Assembly: GCF_001571325.1 (NCBI RefSeq) | Contig: NZ_BCTO01000037.1 | Location: 1-63,972, forward strand | Direction: 5' to 3' | DNA length: 63,972 nucleotides | Source: Delftia tsuruhatensis NBRC 16741 | Lineage (GTDB): Bacteria; Pseudomonadota; Gammaproteobacteria; Burkholderiales; Burkholderiaceae_C | In this document: positions 28,341-35,589 of the stretch, in pieces | How positions within the stretch are numbered: the stretch's first letter is position 1 | How the letters are laid out: each line of letters begins with the position of its first letter | Program-made: the position numbers and the translations under genes | Notes under the pieces: generated by a model | The model's database searches: none | Told to the model about the DNA's origin: nothing | Seen by the model: only the letters and a program-made list of their open reading frames with translations

Positions 28341-30404
28341 TCAGGGCTTCGACTTGCCGGCATCGAGGTACCCGGCCCAGGCACGGTCGAGCACATACGC
28401 ATGCAACGCGTTGACCTCTTCGATCGTGATGTCCTGGAATACCGGCATGCCCTGCTCTTTGCGCAGGCCGCCGATGACGATGCCGGCGAACAGTCCGTGC
28501 GTTTCAGCCGAACTGAATCTCAGGTCTTTCACGTTGCCGTTGGCACTGCCAGCTTCATGGCCGTGGCAGTACACGCACCCCTTGCCCTCCCACAGAATCG
28601 CCCCGGCGTGGATTTGCGCCTTGTTCGCAGGCCGCGGAAGAGGAGGTTCGGGAACCACTTGGGGTTCAGCCTTGACAAGCGTCGCGGTCCCTCCCAGCTT
28701 GAATGCCAGAAGGCGGGAAGGCGATGCACGGGTTTGTGCAGTCGATGCGACGCGCGTCAGGATCTGTCCGATGGACGCCGCGCCGCCGTTACCGATCGGC
28801 ATGAGGACAATCTGTTCGCCATCTTGCGAGACAGTCGTGGGCGCTGCCATGCCCACACCTCCCGTGTCGAACGACCACAGACGCTTGCCGGTGTCTGCCG
28901 CAAAGGCCTCGAACTTGCCGTCGCCCGTTCCTTGGAACACCAGATTGCCCGCCGTGGTCAGCGTGCCGCCGCTGTACGGGATGTCGCGCCGAACCCGCCA
29001 ACGGGCCTTCTGGGCAACAGGATCCCAGGCAATCAGCTCGCCATAAGGACGGTATTTCGCATTCGCGGCCTCGTAGCCGAAATAATCGTGCGTGACCAGA
29101 CCTCCGATCATGTCCGGCTTCATTTCCGCCAGGGATGGCACCACGGCAGCGCCGAGATAGACCAGTCCGGTCTGCTCGTTGTAGGCCATCGCATGCCAGT
29201 TGTGAGCCCCTGACGTCGAAGGAATGATCACGGCCTTGCCATCCTTCTTTTCCCAGTAGCGTGCCTCGGCCTTGAAGATCGGGCGCCCGGTCTTGGGATC
29301 GATGCCGCTTGCCCAGTTGACCGGGACGATGTTGTTGGCCGAGATGAACTTGCCCGTCTTCGCATCAAGCACATAGAAGAAGCCGTTCTTCGGGGCCGTC
29401 ATCACCACGCGCCGCGAACTGCCACCGATGGGCAGTTCGGCCAGCATCAAAGGGGCATTGGGCGAATAGTTCCAGCCGTCGTTCGGCGTTTGCTTGTAGT
29501 GCCAGAGGTATTTGCCGGTGCTCGCGTCGAGCGCGACGACCGAGTTCGTGTAGAGCTCGTCGCCCGCCCCCTTGCCCCGCAGCGTGGGGATCCAGGGCGC
29601 CGGGCCATCGACGGCGATGTAGAGCTGATGGAGCTTGGCGTCGTAGGTCATGCCGTCCCAGACGCTGCCGCAGCCGTTGGTTTTGGAGTGCCAGTCCTTC
29701 CCCCAGGTCTTCACGGCCCTTTCGAGCTCGGGCGTCTTCTGCTTGCCCTTCGCCGGATCGTCCGGCACGGTGTAGAAGCGCCAGACCGGCTTGCCCGTTT
29801 TCTCGTCGAAAGCATCGACGTGGCCGCGGCCGATGCCGCTGTCGCCGCAAGCGTTGCCGACGAAAACCATGCCACCGCCTATGCGCGGCGCCATGGTCAT
29901 CGCATACCAGCCCGTCTCCTGAGAGGCGTCGCAGGCCTCCACCGACCAGGCGAGCGCGCCCGACTTGCGGTTGATCGCATAAAGCCTGCAGTCCGCCGAG
30001 GCGTAGAAGACATGGTCGCCGCTAACCGCGACGCCCCGGTTCACGTTGTATGCCCAACGCGGAACACCCGTTTCGTCAGGCATCTTGACTGGGGCTTCGA
30101 ACTTCCAGAGCAGCTTGCCCGTCTTCAGGTCGTTCGCGAACACCTGCGTGCGAGGTGCGCTCTGATAGACGACCCCATCGACCACCAGCGGATTGCCGAC
30201 CATGCCGTCCTTCGTCGGCATCTCGGCCGACCAGGCCAGGCCAAGGTTCGCCACGTTCTTGTCGTTGATCGCTTGCAAGGGGCTGTTGTGCTGCATGTCC
30301 GCATTGCGGCCGAGCAGCGGCCAGTCCTGGCTCTCGGCGGCTGGAGCGCCCGCCGCTGCCAAGGCGCCAATCGCAGCCACCACGAATCGTGTTGCTGGGG
30401 TCAC
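28341..30404 (-). CDS. PQQ-dependent quinohaemoprotein dehydrogenase
   Basis: A 687-residue periplasmic dehydrogenase of the methanol/ethanol family with an eight-bladed PQQ propeller and a C-terminal cytochrome c domain (haem motif GCVYCHGHE, near residue 610). The GTG at 30404 follows AGGAG and opens a signal peptide ending AAGAPAAESQ. Tryptophan-docking repeats such as GKRLWSFDTGG and GALAWSVEACD are visible. Notable differences from the family norm: the segment usually holding the catalytic Asp (W-D-Y/F) reads W311-N312-Y313, and no vicinal Cys-Cys pair was seen. It probably oxidises an alcohol and passes electrons to the respiratory chain, but the active site is atypical. It is the first gene of the leftward unit. 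Confidence 0.87.
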   Translation of the reverse strand: MTPATRFVVAAIGALAAAGAPAAESQDWPLLGRNADMQHNSPLQAINDKNVANLGLAWSAEMPTKDGMVGNPLVVDGVVYQSAPRTQVFANDLKTGKLLWKFEAPVKMPDETGVPRWAYNVNRGVAVSGDHVFYASADCRLYAINRKSGALAWSVEACDASQETGWYAMTMAPRIGGGMVFVGNACGDSGIGRGHVDAFDEKTGKPVWRFYTVPDDPAKGKQKTPELERAVKTWGKDWHSKTNGCGSVWDGMTYDAKLHQLYIAVDGPAPWIPTLRGKGAGDELYTNSVVALDASTGKYLWHYKQTPNDGWNYSPNAPLMLAELPIGGSSRRVVMTAPKNGFFYVLDAKTGKFISANNIVPVNWASGIDPKTGRPIFKAEARYWEKKDGKAVIIPSTSGAHNWHAMAYNEQTGLVYLGAAVVPSLAEMKPDMIGGLVTHDYFGYEAANAKYRPYGELIAWDPVAQKARWRVRRDIPYSGGTLTTAGNLVFQGTGDGKFEAFAADTGKRLWSFDTGGVGMAAPTTVSQDGEQIVLMPIGNGGAASIGQILTRVASTAQTRASPSRLLAFKLGGTATLVKAEPQVVPEPPLPRPANKAQIHAGAILWEGKGCVYCHGHEAGSANGNVKDLRFSSAETHGLFAGIVIGGLRKEQGMPVFQDITIEEVNALHAYVLDRAWAGYLDAGKSKP

Positions 30405-30520
30405 GTGAACTACTCCTGTGATGTGTGGTTGTACGGAGGTCTCAGTCATCGAACACGCCATCTGCGCGTCCACTCACGCTCTCTTCGGCGCATCTGCGCA
30501 AGCAAAGTGAATAAATTATT

Positions 30521-30532
30521 GGTCACATGACC
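30521..30532. promoter_or_regulatory. Operator candidate, copy 1 (GGTCA-N2-TGACC)
   Basis: GGTCACATGACC, an inverted repeat with five-base arms around CA, lies in an AT-rich stretch 117 bases ahead of the PQQ dehydrogenase start. The same twelve bases plus a following A recur at 31077. Two identical sites flanking divergent genes fit binding by one regulator, with the TetR protein at 32218 as the nearest candidate. Confidence 0.6.
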
Positions 30533-31076
30533 ACATAAACAACATAGGGGAAATGCGGTTAGTGAAACTACCCCCCACAAGCGAACGGCAGGGAGCGTGG
30601 GCGTCCAGATTCATGCTGGTGCCGCTGCGGAAAAGTAGGTGGATGAGACGGCGCGCGCCCAAGCTTTTCCCGGGTCAGGGAGATCCCATCGAGAACAGCG
30701 CGGGGATCGACCCGGATCACCCACGGCAGGAAAAAATGGATCGACAGGTGGCTCCTCGCAGGCCTGCCTGTCCAAGCACGGTCAAGGTGAAATCACCGTT
30801 TTTCTCTCTCGAGAAGCTGTAACGAACACAGGCCAGGGAAACCCTTGCTGACAATTTCATGCGAGGCGAAGCTGACGTGCAAACGGGCGTCTCCATCGAT
30901 CCGAGCCGCCTCGGCCGTTGGAGAAAACATGCCGACAAGGAAGACGCGGCGGCCCTTCCCGCTGATGGGTGGGACGTCCGTTGTGCCCGGCACCGGAGCA
31001 GGTCCACCACATGCCTCAAGGGGGTGTGGCCACCCTTGACAGCGCGGTGCGATGTATCCCATCATTTCAGAAGATA

Positions 31077-31088
31077 GGTCACATGACC
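31077..31088. promoter_or_regulatory. Operator candidate, copy 2 (GGTCA-N2-TGACC)
   Basis: An identical second copy of GGTCACATGACC, centred 48 bases ahead of the dioxygenase start at 31131. Its place close to the start suits repression of the rightward transcript. See copy 1 at 30521. Confidence 0.6.
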
Positions 31089-31130
31089 AATCAAGTTAAT
31101 CAATACCAGCCGGCACAAAGGAGACGCTTC

Positions 31131-31991
31131 ATGACCCCGACAATCAGCGCATTGCGCACCGCCACGACCTCGACGCCCATCGCCGAGATCCTCCGGATCC
31201 TCAAGGAAGACGGCGGCGTCATCATCAAGAACTTCCTTACCCAGTCACAGATCGACAGCTTCAATGCCGAGATCCAGGGACCGATGGACGCCCTCGCGCC
31301 GGGATCGACGCACGAAATCGAGTTGATTGCCGAGTTTCACGGCGCAAACACCAAGCGCCTGACAAATCTGGTCACGCACAGCAAGACCTTCCGCGAGGAA
31401 ATCCTCGACCGCGACCTGGTGCACAACCTGCTCGATGCGATCTTCCTCGAGGAATCGGGCTCGTACTGGATGACCACCGCGCAGGTGATCGAGATCGGCC
31501 CTGGCAACAAGGCCCAGATGCTGCACCGCGACCTCGAGAACTGGTATCCGTTCATCGGCATGGGCCCCAAGGGCCCCGAGGCCGCCATGAATTTCATGAT
31601 CGCCTTCACCGACTACACAGAGAAGAACGGCGCCACCCGCGTCATCCCCGGCAGCAACCACTGGGAAAATTTCGAAGATCGCGGTACGCCGGAGCAGACC
31701 ATCCCGGCCGAAATGAATGCAGGAGATGTCCTCCTGTTCAGCGGCAAAACCGCCCATGGCGGTGGCGCCAACCTGACCACCGACCAGTACCGCCGAGGCG
31801 TTGCCTTCGCCTTCAACCCAGGCTTTCTCACCGGCGAAGAGGCCTACCCCTTCCTGGTCAGCATGGACATCGTTCGGCAGTTGTCGCCGCGCGTCCAGCG
31901 CCTGCTCGGGTTCCGCTCGCAGTACCCTATCGGATCGCCCGGCCTCTGGCAGGTCAACTACAGCGAACTGGGCGACCACCTCAAGCTCTGA
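31131..31991 (+). CDS. Phytanoyl-CoA dioxygenase (PhyH) family Fe(II)/2-oxoglutarate oxygenase
   Basis: A 286-residue non-haem iron dioxygenase. The ATG at 31131 is preceded by AAAGGAG, which favours it over an earlier ATG at 31083 in the same frame. Iron ligands are His and Asp in MLHRDLENWYPF and the distal His in GKTAHGGGANL. A downstream Arg for 2-oxoglutarate is probably in the QYRRGVAFAFNPGF stretch. The double-stranded beta-helix core is therefore intact. It would hydroxylate a carbon of the pathway substrate or an intermediate. It is divergent from the PQQ dehydrogenase unit and shares the operator sequence with it. Confidence 0.9.
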   Translation: MTPTISALRTATTSTPIAEILRILKEDGGVIIKNFLTQSQIDSFNAEIQGPMDALAPGSTHEIELIAEFHGANTKRLTNLVTHSKTFREEILDRDLVHNLLDAIFLEESGSYWMTTAQVIEIGPGNKAQMLHRDLENWYPFIGMGPKGPEAAMNFMIAFTDYTEKNGATRVIPGSNHWENFEDRGTPEQTIPAEMNAGDVLLFSGKTAHGGGANLTTDQYRRGVAFAFNPGFLTGEEAYPFLVSMDIVRQLSPRVQRLLGFRSQYPIGSPGLWQVNYSELGDHLKL

Positions 31992-32101
31992 CACAGGACA
32001 AACATCACTTGCACGCTTCTTGACGTCCCGCTTGCCAGGCGTGTCGGCGGGGTTCGCCACAAGCACAAACTGAAGCCAACTCTGCTCGGCAAAAAGCGCT
32101 C

Positions 32102-32140
32102 GTTTCAAGCCCCGCATGCAGACCATGCGGGGCTTGAAAC
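32102..32140. terminator. Strong hairpin after the dioxygenase gene
   Basis: GTTTCAAGCCCCGCATG and its exact complement form a 17-base-pair stem around a five-base loop (CAGAC). There is no long T run on the plus strand, only CCTTAAAT. It lies 110 bases after the dioxygenase stop and 78 before the tetR start, so it may limit read-through or stabilise the mRNA end. Confidence 0.6.
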
Positions 32141-32217
32141 CTTAAATCAGACAGGAGGTGGGCGCTATCGAAGCGTCTCCATAATCACCAGAGATCCGAC
32201 AGACTTCAATCCATGCC

Positions 32218-32889
32218 ATGACAAAACCCAAAAACGAAAACGCCCCGTCCGCTGCCTCCGAAACAGGCGCGCCGGGCGTGCGAGCCGTACAGTCCGAACG
32301 TAGGCGTGCGGATATCCTGAAGGCGTCGAAAGAGGTCCTGGCACAAGGCTATGCAGATTTCTCGTTGCGCAAAGTGGCTTCAGCAGCAGGCGTTCGGCTC
32401 AACACCGTTCAGCATCATTTCGGCGATCTGGAATCGCTCATTCTTGCAACGATCACTTCCTCGACCGAGGAATTCATGCGGTACTCCAGGCAGTTGGCGG
32501 AAGGCCAGTACGAGTCCCCAACAGATGACCTGAAAGTTTTCCTCGACGACGCCTGGACATTTGTTCGCGACGTCAACGTGCGAAACCTCTACTTCGAAGT
32601 GTGGGCGATGGGCCGCCACCGTCCCATCGTTGCGGACTGGCTCAAGCAAATCTACGCGGAATACATCCAGGCTTTGGCCCCGATCCTGCGCAGAATCAAC
32701 CCGAACTTGACGGAGGCCGAAGCGCACACGACAGCCACGCTGATCTCCTGCTTGACGGAAGGTGCGATTGTGATGGCCCACTGGAGTAACCAGGACGCAG
32801 CCTCTTTAGGCCTCCTGGGAGTTCGCTTGAAGGCTGCGTGCCTGGCACTTGCAGAAACCGCGAATGGGAGCAGCGGGAAGCTCACTTAG
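32218..32889 (+). CDS. TetR-family regulator beside the catabolic cluster
   Basis: A 223-residue TetR-type regulator. The helix-turn-helix is FSLRKVASAAGVRLNTVQHH followed by FGDLESLI, about residues 43-70, after a polar N-terminal tail of about 25 residues. A TetR_C-type helical domain follows. It is the closest regulator to the two GGTCACATGACC sites and probably controls the divergent dioxygenase and dehydrogenase promoters; the link is inferred from proximity. The hairpin at 32102 separates it from the dioxygenase, so it is likely to have its own promoter. Confidence 0.87.
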   Translation: MTKPKNENAPSAASETGAPGVRAVQSERRRADILKASKEVLAQGYADFSLRKVASAAGVRLNTVQHHFGDLESLILATITSSTEEFMRYSRQLAEGQYESPTDDLKVFLDDAWTFVRDVNVRNLYFEVWAMGRHRPIVADWLKQIYAEYIQALAPILRRINPNLTEAEAHTTATLISCLTEGAIVMAHWSNQDAASLGLLGVRLKAACLALAETANGSSGKLT

Positions 32890-33143
32890 GTTCTGACTGC
32901 CTGTCATCGCTGCCTGGACTGCCCTCGCTCTGCTAGAAAGGCTACAACCTCAAGTCAAGGTGCTTGGATGCGCACTTTTTTCATGTTATTGAAGAATGGC
33001 TAGGCAACGGCATTGCCCCTGCAGCTGTCGCGCCGGCTCATGCTCCACTCAAGGTTACGGGCGACTCAGAGGCGCTTAAAGACGTCGCTTTCACAAGGGC
33101 CGCCCTGGCCCCAAGAGGGCAAGAAGTGCGGCCGAGGTTTGCG

Positions 33144-33287
33144 TCACCAGACCGCCATCAACAAGGCCTCGAGCGCCAGCTCTCTGCCCAGCGCTGCCTT
33201 CATAGACCGGCCCACGATCTTGCGAATGTAGAGGACCAGCACAATGGCCAGGTACAGCCAGCAGACAGACAGGAAAGCTGCTTTCAT
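33144..33287 (-). CDS. Possible small membrane protein or gene fragment
   Basis: An ATG at 33287 opens a 47-residue frame ending in TGA at 33144. The first third is a clear membrane helix (LSVCWLYLAIVLVLYI) followed by a basic stretch (RKIVGRSMKAALGR) and a second hydrophobic segment. The composition is protein-like, but there is no ribosome-binding site ahead of it and I do not recognise it. It may be a genuine small protein or the remnant of a larger membrane protein. Confidence 0.28.
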   Translation of the reverse strand: MKAAFLSVCWLYLAIVLVLYIRKIVGRSMKAALGRELALEALLMAVW

Positions 33288-33290
33288 TTT

Positions 33291-33310
33291 TGTTGGTATT
33301 TATGTTGGTA
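33291..33310. repeat. Short direct repeat TGTTGGTA x2
   Basis: TGTTGGTA occurs at 33291-33298 and again at 33303-33310, in an AT-rich stretch. Such doubled sequences can be recombinase or regulator sites, but nothing else here identifies a mobile element. Confidence 0.35.
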
Positions 33311-33460
33311 CTTTTTCTCTAAACTGTTTTTTCCGTAGATTTTTCCCTAGAAACAATCGATCAATTCGAGCCCCTCCGGGGGCCAGTCTTTCCCCTCTGA
33401 AGCGCGACTTTTCTCAGGTCCCCTGGGAAGAACTTGGGAAGAATCAGCCTTCAGAACGAC

Positions 33461-33503
33461 AAAGCCCCCTCGGCGCCGTGATGGCAGCCGAGGGGGCTTT
33501 TTT
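33461..33503 (+). terminator. Rho-independent terminator
   Basis: AAAGCCCCCTCGG and its exact complement form a 13-base-pair stem around a 14-base loop, followed by a run of T. This is a canonical terminator on the plus strand, although no gene ends close by; the nearest upstream plus-strand gene is the tetR ending at 32889. Confidence 0.8.
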
Positions 33504-33712
33504 GCGTTTGGGCTCAGCGCGACACCTTCGGCCATGCATCCCGTATCAGCGCAGCGTCACCGGCCCATACGCTGTTTGACGTATGTATGAAGTTTTTTGA
33601 TTTCGTAATACTGGGCTGCAACAGGAAGCCACCCATGCGGACAAGCGTCGCAAACCCTCTCCGCTTGTGATCAAGCTGGTGGCCTCCACATCGCTCTACC
33701 TACCGATCAAAC

Positions 33713-35509
33713 ATGACCAATACAGCGTTCTGGACTATCTCCGACTGGCAATCTGCCTACCAACGTGGCGCCGCGCCCTCAGATCTTCTGGTGCCTCTGC
33801 TAGCCAGTCTGAAGGACGGTGATACCGCCTGGATTTCCCGTTTGTCCATGGACGGCCTGCACACACGGCTGGTTCAGCTTGGGCAGCAACGGGAAGCGGT
33901 TGGTGGAGACTTGTCCAAACTCCCGCTTTACGGCATACCGTTTGCCGTCAAGGACAACATCGACGTGGCAGGGCTGGCAACGACCTGCGCCTGCCCCGAG
34001 TTCGCATTCCTGCCAGCCCACAATGCAACGGTTGTCGACCGGTTGGAGGCGGCAGGCGCCGTGGCCATCGGAAAAACCAACCTCGACCAGTTCGCTACCG
34101 GCCTGGTGGGCACGCGCTCCCCTTATGGCCCCGTGCCCAACGCATTCAAGCCCGAATTCATCAGCGGGGGCTCCAGCTCGGGCTCTGCTTCGGTAGTGGC
34201 GCGCGGCCTGGTGCCATTCGCATTGGGCACCGACACGGCCGGCTCCGGCCGCGTGCCTGCTGGTCACAACAACCTCGTGGGCTTGAAACCGACACGTGGC
34301 CTGGTGAGCAACACCGGTCTCGTGCCGGCCTGCCGCACGCTGGACTGCATCACGGTGATGGCACTGAGCGTCGGCGATGCCGATGCGGCGCTGCGCACCA
34401 TGGGCGGCTTCGACGCCACCGATGCGTACTCGCGCAGCGCCCCTGCTCGTCCCGCTGCATGGCCTGCCAAGCCGGTGCTGGGCATTCCGGCATCGCCCGA
34501 CTGGTTCGGCGATGCGAATGCCGAGCGCGTGTACAGCGATGCGCTGCGCCGGCTGGAAGCCATCGGCGTGGAACTGCGGCCCATCGACTTCGCCCCGCTT
34601 TTCGAGGTCGCCGCGCTGCTGTACGAAGGCCCATGGGTCGGTGAGCGCTACGCGGCCATCGAGGACCTCATGAACACCAGGCCCGAGGTCGTGCACCCCG
34701 TCGTGCGCAGCATTGTGGACAAGGCGAAGAACTTCAGCGCCGTGGACACCTACAAGGCCGAGTACCGCCGGATGGCGCTGGCACGCAAGGCAGAGGCGCT
34801 GATGCAGGGGCTGGACGGCCTGCTCGTGCCCACGGCACCCAGTATCTACACCATTGAGCAGTTGCAGGCCGATCCAGTCACGCTGAACTCGCGCATGGGC
34901 ATCTACACGAACTTCGTCAACCTGCTCGACTGGAGCGCCATCGCGCTGCCCGCTGGCATGCGTGCCGACGGGCTGCCCGCCGGAATCACTCTGATCTCGC
35001 CCGGCTGGCATGAGGCACGGTTGGTCGAGTTCGGCCGACGCTGGCAGGCGGCCGCCCCCTGGAAACGTGGCGCCTCGCAGCAGGACCTGCCGCCCATCGA
35101 CGCACCTGCATCAACCAATCTGGACGGACAGGTCGTCGTCGCTGTGGTGGGTGCCCATTTGTCAGGCATGCCGCTCAACGGCCAGCTCATCGAGCGCGGC
35201 GCCACGCTACTGGAAAGCACCCACACCTCGGCCGCGTACCGCTTCTACGCGCTGCCCGGCACCGTGCCTCCCAAGCCCGGCCTGGTTCGCACGGGTGATG
35301 GCGCACCCATCGCCGTGGAACTGTGGGCGATACCGGTGGAGCGCTACGGCTCCTTCGTGGCATTGATCCCTTCGCCATTGGGCATCGGCACGCTGGAACT
35401 GATCGACGGTCGCACGGTGCAGGGCTTCGTCTGCGAAGCGTGGGCCACGCAAGGGGCCGAAGACATTACGTCGCTCGGAGGCTGGCGCGCCTACATGGCT
35501 CGCAAGTAA
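33713..35509 (+). CDS. atzF: Allophanate hydrolase
   Basis: Splits allophanate into CO2 and ammonia, the second step of ATP-dependent urea breakdown. The 598-residue protein has the usual two parts. An amidase-signature domain carries the Ser-cisSer-Lys triad: Lys80 in FAVKDNID, Ser154 in SGGSSSGSAS and Ser178 in GTDTAGSGRVPAG. A C-terminal domain follows (about 465-598, beginning near NLDGQVVVAVVGAHLSG). The ATG at 33713 lacks a strong ribosome-binding site. The urea carboxylase gene follows after 80 bases, so both enzymes are probably made from one transcript. The gene symbol follows the cyanuric-acid pathway name, but here urea is the likelier source. Confidence 0.93.
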   Translation: MTNTAFWTISDWQSAYQRGAAPSDLLVPLLASLKDGDTAWISRLSMDGLHTRLVQLGQQREAVGGDLSKLPLYGIPFAVKDNIDVAGLATTCACPEFAFLPAHNATVVDRLEAAGAVAIGKTNLDQFATGLVGTRSPYGPVPNAFKPEFISGGSSSGSASVVARGLVPFALGTDTAGSGRVPAGHNNLVGLKPTRGLVSNTGLVPACRTLDCITVMALSVGDADAALRTMGGFDATDAYSRSAPARPAAWPAKPVLGIPASPDWFGDANAERVYSDALRRLEAIGVELRPIDFAPLFEVAALLYEGPWVGERYAAIEDLMNTRPEVVHPVVRSIVDKAKNFSAVDTYKAEYRRMALARKAEALMQGLDGLLVPTAPSIYTIEQLQADPVTLNSRMGIYTNFVNLLDWSAIALPAGMRADGLPAGITLISPGWHEARLVEFGRRWQAAAPWKRGASQQDLPPIDAPASTNLDGQVVVAVVGAHLSGMPLNGQLIERGATLLESTHTSAAYRFYALPGTVPPKPGLVRTGDGAPIAVELWAIPVERYGSFVALIPSPLGIGTLELIDGRTVQGFVCEAWATQGAEDITSLGGWRAYMARK

Positions 35510-35589
35510 CCCCGCCCTCCCCTTTGACCATCTACTTTTCGAGCGGCCTGCGCGACAGGCCAGGCCGCTGCATTGCCTGGAGTCCGCCC

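Larger units (their letters stand above)
30405..31130. other. Long divergent intergenic region with two matching operators
   Basis: This 726-base gap separates the leftward catabolic unit from the rightward dioxygenase gene. It holds two copies of GGTCACATGACC (30521-30532 and 31077-31088), each ahead of one of the divergent genes, and AT-rich stretches around 30500-30550 that suit a promoter. Short open frames are present but have no ribosome-binding site and no recognisable content. The middle, about 30560-31020, contains nothing I can identify. Confidence 0.6.
32890..33712. other. Mostly non-coding gap between catabolic cluster and urea genes
   Basis: This 823-base gap holds one possible small membrane-protein gene or fragment (33144-33287, minus), a doubled TGTTGGTA sequence (33291-33310) and a rho-independent terminator (33461-33503, plus). 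Its low coding density and local AT-rich stretch around 33280-33360 make it look like an old junction. No integrase, transposase or tRNA gene is present in it. Confidence 0.5.

Noticed and set aside
10235..31991. Steroid or fumonisin degradation as the named pathway
   Set aside because: Steroid ring-cleavage enzymes (KstD, HsaC-type) are absent, and no tricarballyl-type fumonisin esterase was recognised. The similarity is only at family level.
33291..33310. The idea that the doubled TGTTGGTA is a phage attachment site
   Set aside because: There is no integrase or tRNA gene nearby, and the reverse frame, which would read V-P-T then I-P-T-K, is broken by a stop codon. Kept only as a repeat.
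33244..33579. A 111-codon plus-strand open frame over the TGTTGGTA repeat and the terminator
   Set aside because: It runs through a strong terminator hairpin, lacks a ribosome-binding site, and its product is not family-like.
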